A DNA stretch of 64,000 bases from Klebsiella quasivariicola. GTDB taxonomy: Bacteria > Pseudomonadota > Gammaproteobacteria > Enterobacterales > Enterobacteriaceae. A program made the position numbers and the translations under genes. The stretch's first letter is position 1; every line of letters starts with the position of its first letter. The notes below the pieces were generated by a model. The model had not been told where the DNA came from. It worked only from the letters and a program-made list of their open reading frames with translations, and did not search any database. The DNA lies in contig NZ_CP022823.1 in assembly GCF_002269255.1 (NCBI RefSeq), positions 1,798,001-1,862,000 on the forward strand, written 5' to 3'. This document shows positions 34,601-42,669 of this stretch, one piece after another.

Positions 34601-34741
34601 TTATTTACGACGAGCGGAACGCTTGTCGTTAAAAGTAAATTTCTGCCGTCTCCTGTCTTTCAGATAGGAAATAAAGCTGTATACAGAGATGCTGAAGAAA
34701 AAAATGCATAGCAATAAAACTAACCACGTTTGCATGGCCAT
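34601..34741 (-). CDS. small single-pass membrane protein
   Basis: A 46-aa ORF from ATG 34741 (MAMQTWLVLLLCIFFF) with AAGG about eight bases upstream. It has one strongly hydrophobic helix (about residues 4-24) followed by a highly basic cytoplasmic-type tail (YLKDRRRQKF and KRSARRK). Longer in-frame starts exist up to 34843 but add residues not typical of a signal. It lies between two regulator genes. Function unknown; the shape fits small membrane proteins that bind larger membrane partners. Confidence 0.55.
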   Translation of the reverse strand: MAMQTWLVLLLCIFFFSISVYSFISYLKDRRRQKFTFNDKRSARRK

Positions 34742-34966
34742 CGTTTTTACCTTGTTTGTGTTGCATGATCTCAGAATTTGCCACGAACGGCTAATACGTT
34801 TTGTTATATGCTTTTCTGTCCACTGAAAATCATACGACATCATCCTGATGTGGTAGCACTATAAGAAAGTTCTTAACAGCATCGTCAGTCTCATTCCTCT
34901 CATTTCTCTCAGAAAATGAGAAAAATTAACCCCGTCACGTGATTCCGGTCCTCAGCGCGCCGTCCA

Positions 34967-35668
34967 TCAGGAAATAAAGGCCAGCCCCTTACCAAAGATC
35001 GCGCGTACGGGCAGGTGAATTCCCTGCTGGCGTGCCTTATGGCGCAGGCGGCTAATCACCACGTCGATGCGGTGCAGGTCAGGCTCGCTTTCGTGGGAAA
35101 ACAGGCAGGCATGAAGCTCCAGTTTGCTGCACACTTCGTTGCGATTGCGCATTAACAGCTCCACCAGGCGATATTCTTGCTGGGTGAGCTCCAGCGTTCG
35201 GGCGTCGGGGGAGATAAGTTTATCCTCCTGCAGACGCCACAGCCCGGTGGCGGTGGATGGCGTGGTGTTGGCCACCTCGGTCTGGTGGGGTGCCGGACGG
35301 TCCTGCTCCATTCGGGCGCCGAGGGCGGTTAGCGTCTCCGCCAGATGAGCGAAATTAACCGGTTTAATCAGGTAGGCATCGGCCCCGAGGCTCAGCGCCT
35401 GCAGTTTATCCTGCTGCTGGCCGCGGGCGCTAACCACCACCAGCCCGTAGTGCCCCAGCTCATGCAGGTAGCTCAGCACGCTGAAACCATCCTCGCCGGG
35501 CAGACCAATATCAATCAGCACGATATCCACCGGATGGCTGTGTAGTTGCCGCCAGAAGGCTTCGGCGCTGCGCGAGCCCCACACCTCGAAGCCGCGATAG
35601 CCCAGCCAGGCCAGCAGTTCATCCAGCAGATCGGCGTTATCTTCAATTATCGCCAGCCGTAAAGCCAT
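34967..35668 (-). CDS. OmpR-family response regulator
   Basis: A 233-aa regulator from ATG 35668 (site AGGAGAACGACGT). The receiver domain is complete: acidic pair in IIEDNADLL, phosphoacceptor Asp53 in VLIDIGLPGEDG, VVVSARG, and switch lysine in YLIKPVN near residue 102. The C-terminal winged helix has LELTQQEYRLVELLMRNRNEVCSKLELHACLF and DVVISRLRHKARQQGI. Fourteen bases separate it from the upstream kinase gene, so the two form an operon. The kinase lacks its phosphoacceptor domain, leaving this regulator's phosphodonor uncertain. Confidence 0.88.
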   Translation of the reverse strand: MALRLAIIEDNADLLDELLAWLGYRGFEVWGSRSAEAFWRQLHSHPVDIVLIDIGLPGEDGFSVLSYLHELGHYGLVVVSARGQQQDKLQALSLGADAYLIKPVNFAHLAETLTALGARMEQDRPAPHQTEVANTTPSTATGLWRLQEDKLISPDARTLELTQQEYRLVELLMRNRNEVCSKLELHACLFSHESEPDLHRIDVVISRLRHKARQQGIHLPVRAIFGKGLAFIS

Positions 35669-35682
35669 ACGTCGTTCTCCTC

Positions 35683-36321
35683 TTAAGCAACCGTGGGGAG
35701 GGTGAGAATAAAGGTGCAGCCGTCCGGGCCATGCTCGGCCAGCCACAGTTTGCCATCATGAGCCTGCACGATCTGACGCGCAACATACAGTCCGAGACCG
35801 GTGCCGCCCGGCACCGGCGACGTGTGCTCGCCGCGGCGGTAGCGCTCAAAGATCAGTTCCGCTTGCCCGTCGGGCAGGCCCGGGCCGTGGTCGCGAATGC
35901 GCAGCTCGGTATGCCCGGCTTCGGAGCGGATATCGATGGCGATTTCACCGGGGGGCGAATACTTCACCGCGTTATCCAGCAGATTAGCGATGGCGATGCA
36001 CAGCAGGCCGGCATCGGCCTGCAGCTGCGGGCTTTCCACCGCGCCGTAATGGCGGATGTTCAGGTAATGGTCGTGGGAGATGGCCACCACCGAGGCGGCC
36101 ATGTTGATCACCGACAGCAGGGCGGAAAAGCGATCGAGGGTCATCTGGCCGCTGTCGTCCGTATACCACTGGACCGGAATATCAATGCCCACCTGGCGCG
36201 TTGTCGCCTGCGCCTGCGGGATAGCCAGCAGAAAGAGTAATCCACAGCTGGCCAGCCAGCCGGCCAGCAATCGCAGCCGGCGATGCCGCACTGCCGCCAA
36301 GATCGCAGACACCCTTTTCAA
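35683..36321 (-). pseudogene. sensor histidine kinase with sensor-to-DHp interior missing (probable in-frame deletion remnant)
   Basis: A 212-aa product starting at TTG 36321 with a good GGGGG ribosome-binding site. Residues 1-39 are a signal/TM segment ending IPQAQA, residues 40-66 look like the start of a periplasmic sensor domain, and from about residue 80 the sequence is already the ATP-binding domain: N box NLLDNAVKY (113-121), G1 DHGPGLP (144-150) and G2 PGGTGLGLY (171-179). No second TM, HAMP or HisKA helix and no H-E-x-R-T/N-P phosphoacceptor motif exists, whereas a complete kinase of this class needs several hundred more residues. The frame is open, so it may still be made as an ATPase-like fragment. 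The response regulator follows 14 bases later. Confidence 0.7.
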
Positions 36322-36406
36322 TCACGCCCCCTTGCGGCATGCCAACGATACAGACCGCAGACGTCTGGCTACGGTATGGGTAATAGACCCCGGATGCGGG
36401 GAGAGT

Positions 36407-36433
36407 GGACAGGCCTGTCCGGACAAACAGGCC
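36407..36433. promoter_or_regulatory. palindrome upstream of the two-component operon
   Basis: GGACAGGCCTGTCC (36407-36420) is a perfect 14-bp palindrome. It is directly followed by GGACAAACAGGCC, which repeats its half-elements. It lies 86 bases upstream of the kinase start in the only intergenic space before yegD, so it is a candidate autoregulatory operator; it could also be a hairpin in the yegD 3' tail. Confidence 0.35.
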
Positions 36434-36521
36434 ATTTTGCGTGGGAGCCCAGGAATATTCCAGCGTATTTTGCAGCGCCAGGATCAGGACAGACCTGCTG
36501 TGCGGCGACGGTGGGCTGGGG

Positions 36522-37874
36522 TTAGCGGAAAACCACCTGCGCCCAGCGGGCCAGCCCGGCGGTTACCGAGCCAAAATCATCGCCACCGGCCAGCGGAATA
36601 CCCGGCAGCTGGGCGGCCAGCGCCTTTTTGATCAGCGGCGAGCGGGCGCTGCCGCCGGTAAGATAGATCACGTCCGGGGTGGTCTGGCTGCTGTCGAGCG
36701 CGAGCTGCACCTGTTCCATAATGCGGGTCAACGGTTGATCCAGCGCCGCTTCCAGTCCCTGCCGGGCAATAGCGGTGGCCAGATCGTCCTGAATAAATGG
36801 CAGCGCGGTTTCGACGCTGGCGGCGCTGGAGAGGGCGATTTTGCTCTCTTCGGCGCTGCGCACCAGACGATAGCTGAGACGCTGGCGCCAGACCTTCAGC
36901 AGCAGAGCCACCTTGTCGGCATCCCGGGCGCTGCGCAGCAGATCGTTAAGCAGACGGCCATTGGCGGTGCTGTAGAAATCGCTCTGCGCCGGCACGTCGT
37001 TGATCGCCACCGCGTTCCACCACGGGAGGATCGGCAGCGCGGTGCCTTTTTCCGTTTCGCCGCCCATGCCGAGGAGGGGCATCAGGCATTTGAAGGCCAG
37101 GGCAATGTCGAGATCGTTACCGCCGATGCGGCAGCCGCTGTGGCCGAGCAGGCTCTGCTGGCGGTCGGCGCGTTCCCGCCATTGCGGGCCCATCAGCAGC
37201 AGAGAGCAGTCGGTGGTTCCGCCGCCGATATCGACGACCAGCACCCGTTTTTCTTCATTGAGGGTCGCTTCGAAATCGAGCCCGGCGGCCACCGGTTCAA
37301 ACTGGAAGACCACGTCGCGGAAACCGGCGCGGCGGGCGGCCCGCTCCAGGATGCCCTGCGCCTGGGCGTTCGCCTCGTCGCCGCCGAGGCCCTGGAAGTT
37401 AATCGGTCGGCCAATCACCGCCTGGTCGATGGGCTCGGGCAGCTGGCTTTCGGCCTGCAGCTTGATGTGCAGCATCATGGCGCAGACCAGGTCTTCAAAC
37501 AACGCCACCTGCTGCGGCTTAAGCCCGCTGGCGCCGAGGAAGGATTTTGGCGATTTAACGAAGTAGACCTCTTCCGGATCCTCAACATACTGCTGTAGCG
37601 AGGCGAGGCCGAACTGCACGCTGTTGCGCAGTACTTCGATGTCTTCATCGCGGTTCGCGGCGATGGCCCGACGCAGCAGCGCCTGGTTTTCGTCGCTGTG
37701 GGTGGGCACGTCGTGATGGCGATAGAGCCACTCGCTAACCGCTTCGCGCGTTGGCGCGCAGAGCATCGAGGGCAGCAGCGCGCTGCCGTTTTCCAGCGTC
37801 AACAGCTGGGGTTTGTTTTCCCGCATCACGGCCACCGAACAGTTGGCGGTGCCGTAGTCAAAACCAATAAACAT
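36522..37874 (-). CDS. yegD: Hsp70-family chaperone-like ATPase YegD
   Basis: A 450-aa actin-fold ATPase related to the DnaK nucleotide-binding domain, without a substrate-binding domain. From ATG 37874 the start MFIGFDYGTANCSVAVMR and the total length equal E. coli YegD; the open frame extends 28 residues further without support. Phosphate motifs: FIGFDYGTANCS, VLVVDIGGGTTDCSLLLMG near residue 210, and YLTGGSARSPLIKKAL near residue 400. Exact cellular role is unknown even in E. coli. Divergent from alkA. Confidence 0.93.
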   Translation of the reverse strand: MFIGFDYGTANCSVAVMRENKPQLLTLENGSALLPSMLCAPTREAVSEWLYRHHDVPTHSDENQALLRRAIAANRDEDIEVLRNSVQFGLASLQQYVEDPEEVYFVKSPKSFLGASGLKPQQVALFEDLVCAMMLHIKLQAESQLPEPIDQAVIGRPINFQGLGGDEANAQAQGILERAARRAGFRDVVFQFEPVAAGLDFEATLNEEKRVLVVDIGGGTTDCSLLLMGPQWRERADRQQSLLGHSGCRIGGNDLDIALAFKCLMPLLGMGGETEKGTALPILPWWNAVAINDVPAQSDFYSTANGRLLNDLLRSARDADKVALLLKVWRQRLSYRLVRSAEESKIALSSAASVETALPFIQDDLATAIARQGLEAALDQPLTRIMEQVQLALDSSQTTPDVIYLTGGSARSPLIKKALAAQLPGIPLAGGDDFGSVTAGLARWAQVVFR

Positions 37875-38011
37875 CGTCTGCAAAATCCCCATGCCGGTGA
37901 AGAAGGGGGGCGACTTTAGCGGATTGCCGCCATGCCGACAACCGGAATTTAAAAGCAAGGCGCCGATGGCCGTGGGCGACTATCATTGAAACGCTATATA
38001 AAGGAGAGCTT

Positions 38012-38860
38012 ATGGTGTTGTTACCCTGGATCCCCCCCTACGACTGGGCGTGGATGGTTGGTTTTCTGCAGGCGCGTGCCGTCGCCGGCGTTGAGCGCTT
38101 TCATGATGGAGGCTATAGCCGCAGCTTTGCTGTGGCGGGCCATCGTGGTCTGATCCATCTGACGCCAGATGTAGAGGCGCAGGGCCTGCGGGTGACCCTT
38201 TCCCCGGGGCTGCAGCCGGTGGCGGAGATCTGCTATACGCGAATTGGCCGGCTGTTTGATCTGGCCTGCGATCCGCGGCAGGTCGCTTGCACGCTCGGCG
38301 GCCTGGCCGAGGCGCGGCCGGGGCTACGTCTGCCGGGGGCGCTGGATGCCTTCGAGCAGGCGGTGCGCGCGGTGCTGGGCCAGCTGGTGAGCGTGGCGAT
38401 GGCCGCCCGGCTCACCGCCAAAGTGGCGGCAGGCTGGGGCGAACCGCTGGCGGAGGCGCCTGGCTATGTCTTGTTCCCGACGCCGGACATCTTGTCCCGG
38501 GTCGAACCGCAGGCGCTGAAGGCGCTGGGCATGCCGCTTCGACGCGCAGAGGCGCTGATCCATCTCGCCCGGGCGGCGCTCAGCGGCGAGTTGCCCCTGA
38601 CCGCGCCGACGGACATCGACGCCGGGCTCAGGCAGTTGCAGACATTCCCCGGGATTGGCCGCTGGACGGCAAACTACTTTGCCCTGCGCGGCTGGCAGGC
38701 GAAGGATATCTTTTTGCCGGACGATTACCTGATTAAACAGCGCTTTCCGGGAATGACCCCGGCCATCATCGCCCGCTATGCCCGCCGCTGGCAGCCGATG
38801 CGATCCTATGCGCTGTTGCACATCTGGTATACCGATGACTGGACGCCGGTGGTGGAATAG
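38012..38860 (+). CDS. alkA: DNA-3-methyladenine glycosylase II
   Basis: Excises alkylated bases (3-methyladenine, 3-methylguanine, O2-methylpyrimidines) from DNA. The 282-aa protein has the AlkA N-terminal TBP-like domain and the helix-hairpin-helix TFPGIGRWTANYFALRGW (residues 211-228), followed by the catalytic LPDDYLIKQRF with Asp238 in the E. coli position. Strong ribosome-binding site AAAGGAGAGCTT. Transcribed alone, divergent from yegD. No Ada N-terminal fusion and no clear Ada box was recognised. Confidence 0.95.
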   Translation: MVLLPWIPPYDWAWMVGFLQARAVAGVERFHDGGYSRSFAVAGHRGLIHLTPDVEAQGLRVTLSPGLQPVAEICYTRIGRLFDLACDPRQVACTLGGLAEARPGLRLPGALDAFEQAVRAVLGQLVSVAMAARLTAKVAAGWGEPLAEAPGYVLFPTPDILSRVEPQALKALGMPLRRAEALIHLARAALSGELPLTAPTDIDAGLRQLQTFPGIGRWTANYFALRGWQAKDIFLPDDYLIKQRFPGMTPAIIARYARRWQPMRSYALLHIWYTDDWTPVVE

Positions 38861-38903
38861 CCGTCCGGGGCGCATACCACTGGTATCGGGACGCTGAAAT
38901 CCC

Positions 38904-38909
38904 TATAAT
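38904..38909 (+). promoter_or_regulatory. -10 box of the udk-dcd-asmA promoter
   Basis: A consensus TATAAT lies 65 bases upstream of the udk start and just after alkA. The -35 position 17 bases earlier reads TGGTAT, a weak match. Likely main promoter for the udk, dcd, asmA cluster. Confidence 0.5.
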
Positions 38910-38974
38910 TGCCGCGTTTGGCGGTCCGCCGCCACCCTCCATCTCTATCCAGGTTAATCAGGTCGCAAAAATTT

Positions 38975-39616
38975 ATGACTGATATGTCCCATCAGTGCGT
39001 CATTGTAGGCATCGCCGGCGCATCGGCTTCTGGCAAAAGTCTTATCGCCAGTACTCTCTATCGCGAATTGCGTGAACAAGTTGGCGACGAACATATTGGC
39101 GTCATTCCGGAAGACAGCTATTACAAAGATCAAAGTCATCTGTCGATGGAAGAGCGCGTCAAAACCAACTACGACCACCCGAGCTCAATGGACCACAGTC
39201 TGTTGTTCCAGCACCTGCAGATGCTGAAAAGCGGCCAGCCGATTGAACTGCCGGTCTATAGCTACGTCGAACATACCCGCACGCCGAACACCATTCACGT
39301 CGAGCCGAAGAAGGTGATTATCCTTGAAGGGATCCTGCTGCTGACCGACGCGCGCCTGCGTAACGAGCTTAACTTCTCTATTTTCGTCGACACTCCTCTC
39401 GATATTTGCCTGATGCGCCGTATTAAGCGCGACGTTAACGAGCGCGGCCGTTCTATGGATTCGGTGATGGCCCAGTATCAGAAAACTGTACGTCCGATGT
39501 TCCTGCAGTTTATTGAGCCGTCGAAGCAGTATGCCGACATCATCGTGCCGCGCGGCGGCAAAAACCGCATCGCCATTGATATTCTGAAGGCCAAAATCAG
39601 TCAGTTCTTTGAATAA
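38975..39616 (+). CDS. udk: uridine/cytidine kinase
   Basis: Salvage kinase phosphorylating uridine and cytidine to UMP and CMP with GTP or ATP. The 213 aa from ATG 38975 (MTDMSHQCVIVGIAGASASGKS) match E. coli Udk; a 22-residue upstream extension overlapping the promoter was rejected. P-loop GIAGASASGKS at residues 13-23, the nucleoside-site segment VIPEDSYYKDQSHLSMEER, and the lid RDVNERGRSMDSV. Followed by dcd, a common enterobacterial order. Confidence 0.96.
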   Translation: MTDMSHQCVIVGIAGASASGKSLIASTLYRELREQVGDEHIGVIPEDSYYKDQSHLSMEERVKTNYDHPSSMDHSLLFQHLQMLKSGQPIELPVYSYVEHTRTPNTIHVEPKKVIILEGILLLTDARLRNELNFSIFVDTPLDICLMRRIKRDVNERGRSMDSVMAQYQKTVRPMFLQFIEPSKQYADIIVPRGGKNRIAIDILKAKISQFFE

Positions 39617-39706
39617 CCTGGCCGAATTGTGTAACGTGCAAAGAGTAGCCCTATTGCCCTGTCCGCCGCGAAGCGTGCGGGAAGCAGCCTTATAAGGAGA
39701 AAGCCC

Positions 39707-40288
39707 ATGCGTCTGTGTGACCGAGATATCGAAGCCTGGTTGGATGAAGGGCGACTCGCCATCAATCCACGCCCGCCCGTTGAGCGTATTAATGGCGCGA
39801 CGGTTGATGTACGGCTGGGTAATAAATTCCGCACGTTCCGCGGCCACACGGCGCCGTTTATCGATTTAAGCGGACCGAAGGCTGAGGTCAGCGCCGCGCT
39901 GGACCGGGTGATGAGCGAAGAGATCGTCCTGCCGGAAGGGGAGGCGTTTTTCCTGCATCCGGGCGAACTGGCGCTGGCGGTGACCTACGAGTCGGTCACT
40001 CTGCCTGCCGACCTGGTGGGCTGGCTGGATGGACGCTCCTCGCTGGCGCGCCTGGGGCTGATGGTGCACGTTACCGCGCACCGCATCGATCCGGGCTGGT
40101 CCGGCTGCATCGTGCTTGAGTTCTACAACTCTGGCAAGCTGCCGCTGGCGCTGCGCCCGGGGATGCCTATCGGCGCGCTGAGCTTTGAGCCGTTATCGGG
40201 CCCGGCGGCGCGGCCGTATAATCGCCGTGAAGACGCCAAATATCGCGACCAGCAGGGCGCGGTGGCGAGCCGAATCGATAAGGATTGA
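39707..40288 (+). CDS. dcd: dCTP deaminase
   Basis: Deaminates dCTP to dUTP, the main dUMP/dTTP source in enterobacteria. The 193 aa equal E. coli Dcd. The start [19 protein letters not shown], the active-site [26 protein letters not shown] and the glutamate-containing [23 protein letters not shown] are intact. Ribosome-binding site AAGGAG seven bases upstream. Between udk and asmA. Confidence 0.97.
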
Positions 40289-40318
40289 TAACGTCAACGG
40301 GGTGTTGCTGAGGGTGCC

Positions 40319-42166
40319 ATGAGACGAATACTGACAACGCTGATGATCCTGCTGGCGGTGATTGTCGCCGGGCTTACCTCGTTGGTATTGCTGGTCAATC
40401 CCAACGATTTTCGCGCCTATATGGTGCATGAGGTGGCAGAGCGCAGCGGTTATCAGCTTGACCTTGATGGCCCGCTGCGCTGGCACGTCTGGCCGCAGCT
40501 CAGCATTCTCAGCGGACGGATGACGCTGACCGCCAGAGGCGCCGAAGAGCCGGTGATCCGCGCCGACAATATGCGCCTCGACGTGGCGCTGCTGCCGCTG
40601 CTCTCGCATCAGCTGCAGGTGAAGCAGGTGATGCTCAAGGGCGCGGTGATCCAGCTGACCCCGAAAACCGAGGCGGTTCGCGACAGCTCAGCGCCGGTGG
40701 TGCCGCATGACAACACCCTGCCGCTGGCCCCGGAGGATCGCGGATGGTCCTACGATGTGCGTCAGCTGCAGGTGGCCGACAGCGTGCTCTTCTTCCAGCA
40801 CGAGAACGGCGAGCAGGTGACCGTGCGCGATATCCGTCTGCAGATGGAGCAGGATGAGAATCACCGGGCCACCGTGGATTTCTCCGGCCGAGTGAACCGC
40901 GACCAGCGCGACCTGGCGCTGAACTTCTCCGCCACCGTGCAGGGCGGCGATTATCCGCACTCCTTAAAAGCCGACTTTACCCAGCTTAGCTGGCAGCTGC
41001 GCGGCGCCGAGCTGCCACCGGACGGCATTAATGGTCAGGGGAGTCTGCAGGCCAGCTGGCAGGAAGATGACAAGACCCTGCGTTTTGACAACCTGAATCT
41101 GATGGCTAACCGCAGCACCGTTACCGGCAGCGGCAGCGTGGTGCTGGGGGATCGCCCGGACTGGTCGCTGGATTTGCACGCCACCACTCTCGATCTCGAT
41201 AGTCTGCTGGCGCAAAGGTCGCCGGCGACGGACAGTAGCGCCAGTCAGCAGGGCCAGAGTCAGACGCGACCGCTGCGCCCGGTGATCGCCGACAGCGATG
41301 AGCGCGAAGATTACCAGAGCCTGCGCGGCTTCAACGGCCGAATGGCCCTGAGCGCCGACCAGCTGCAGTGGCGCGGTCTGAACTTCACCCAGGTGCAGAG
41401 CGAAATCAGCAACCAGCAGGGGCTGCTGACGGTCAGCAAAATGCAGGGCAATCTTGACGGCGGGCAGCTCTCTCTCCCTGGCACCCTGGATGCCCGCGGC
41501 GACACGCCGCTGGCGACGTTCCAGCCGGCGCTGCAGAATGTGGAGATCGGTTCGCTGATCAAAGCCTTTAACTATTCCTTAAACCTGACCGGCAAGCTGT
41601 CGCTGAGCGGCGAATTTTCCGGAACGCGCATTGACGCTGATGATTTCCGTCGCCACTGGCAGGGACAGGCTCAGCTCCAGATGGCCGATACCCGCACCGA
41701 AGGGCTGAACTTCCAGCAGCTGGTGCAGCAGGCCGTGGAGCGCAGCACCAACGTGCGGGCGCAGGAAAATTACGACAATGCCACCCGCCTGGATTCCGTC
41801 AGCAGCAGGCTGACGCTGGATAACGGGCTGGTGACGCTGAACCGCCTGCAGGGGCAGTCCGACGTGATGGCGATGACCGGCGAAGGACAGCTCGATCTGC
41901 AGAAAGAGAACTGCGATATGCGCTTCAACGTGCGCGTGCTCGGCGGCTGGAAAGGGGAGGGCAAGCTTATCGACCGCCTGAAACAGACCGCTATCCCGCT
42001 GCGCATCTACGGCGAGTGGCAGTCGCTGAGCTACAGTCTGCAGGTCGATCAGATCCTGCGCAAACAGCTGCAGGATGAAGCTAAACAGCGGCTTAATGAC
42101 TGGATTGAACGGAATAAAAACAGCCAGGACGGGAAAGAGGTGAAGAAGTTGCTTGAGAAACACTAA
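40319..42166 (+). CDS. asmA: outer-membrane assembly protein AsmA
   Basis: A 615-aa inner-membrane-anchored periplasmic protein of the AsmA-like clan, now viewed as bridge-like lipid-transfer proteins that affect LPS and outer-membrane composition. One N-terminal TM (ILTTLMILLAVIVAGLTSLVLLV), then NPNDFRAYMVHEVAERSGYQLDLDGPLRW typical of the family, a long beta-rich body, and the C-terminal AsmA_2 region (GTLDARGDTPLATFQPALQNVEIGSLIKAF onward). Start 30 bases after dcd. No strong ribosome-binding site beyond GAGG. Confidence 0.95.
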   Translation: MRRILTTLMILLAVIVAGLTSLVLLVNPNDFRAYMVHEVAERSGYQLDLDGPLRWHVWPQLSILSGRMTLTARGAEEPVIRADNMRLDVALLPLLSHQLQVKQVMLKGAVIQLTPKTEAVRDSSAPVVPHDNTLPLAPEDRGWSYDVRQLQVADSVLFFQHENGEQVTVRDIRLQMEQDENHRATVDFSGRVNRDQRDLALNFSATVQGGDYPHSLKADFTQLSWQLRGAELPPDGINGQGSLQASWQEDDKTLRFDNLNLMANRSTVTGSGSVVLGDRPDWSLDLHATTLDLDSLLAQRSPATDSSASQQGQSQTRPLRPVIADSDEREDYQSLRGFNGRMALSADQLQWRGLNFTQVQSEISNQQGLLTVSKMQGNLDGGQLSLPGTLDARGDTPLATFQPALQNVEIGSLIKAFNYSLNLTGKLSLSGEFSGTRIDADDFRRHWQGQAQLQMADTRTEGLNFQQLVQQAVERSTNVRAQENYDNATRLDSVSSRLTLDNGLVTLNRLQGQSDVMAMTGEGQLDLQKENCDMRFNVRVLGGWKGEGKLIDRLKQTAIPLRIYGEWQSLSYSLQVDQILRKQLQDEAKQRLNDWIERNKNSQDGKEVKKLLEKH

Positions 42167-42189
42167 CCGGAATTGACCGGTGGAGCGAC

Positions 42190-42650
42190 TTTACCGGCCC
42201 GGATAGCGGCGCTAATGCCTTATCCGGGCGACCTGATCGCACTCTCCCTGTAACCCCGGTAAGCGCAGCGCCAGCGGGGAAGCCGACAGATGCAGGTTGA
42301 AAGGTTACCACAATGGTTTTCCCGGATAGCGGCGCGAACACCTTATCCGGGCAACCTGAACGGACTTTCCCTGTAGCCCCGGTAAGCGCAGCGCCACCAG
42401 GGAAGCAGACAGATGCAGGTTGAAAGGTTATCACGGTGGTTTTCCCGGATAGCGGCGCTAATGCCTTATCCGGGCTACCTGAGCGGACTCTCCCTGTAGC
42501 CTCGATAAGCGCAGCGCCACCGGGGAAGCGGACAGATGCAGGTTGAAAGGTTATCACGGTGGTTTTCCCGGATAGCGGCGCTAATGCCTTATCCGGGCCA
42601 CCTGAGCGGACTCTCCCTGTAGCCTCGGTAAGCCTAGCGCCAGCGGGGCG
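42190..42650. repeat. tandem array of four REP/BIME units with exact 123-bp period
   Basis: CCCGGATAGCGGCGC... begins at 42198, 42321, 42444 and 42567, each exactly 123 bases after the last. In each unit this REP (closing with ...CCTTATCCGGG) is followed by an inverted REP (CCCTGTAGCCCCGGTAAGCG...) and a constant linker with ACAGATGCAGGTTGAAAGG. Copies differ by a few substitutions, showing duplication followed by drift. The last copy lacks the linker. It fills the gap between convergent asmA and yegH, where it may act as terminator, RNA stabiliser or gyrase/IHF-binding BIME-2. No gene is present; the open frame across it is repeat translation. Confidence 0.92.
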
Positions 42651-42669
42651 TATCTATCGACTGCGGGGA

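Noticed and set aside
42093..42557. Minus-strand frame encoding a three-fold repeated peptide
   Set aside because: It is only a translation of the 123-bp REP array; the period divides by three, which keeps the frame open. No start site.
42190..42650. Repeat array considered as a CRISPR
   Set aside because: The unit is 123 bases with near-identical whole units and internal REP dyads, not short repeats with unique spacers, and no cas genes are present.
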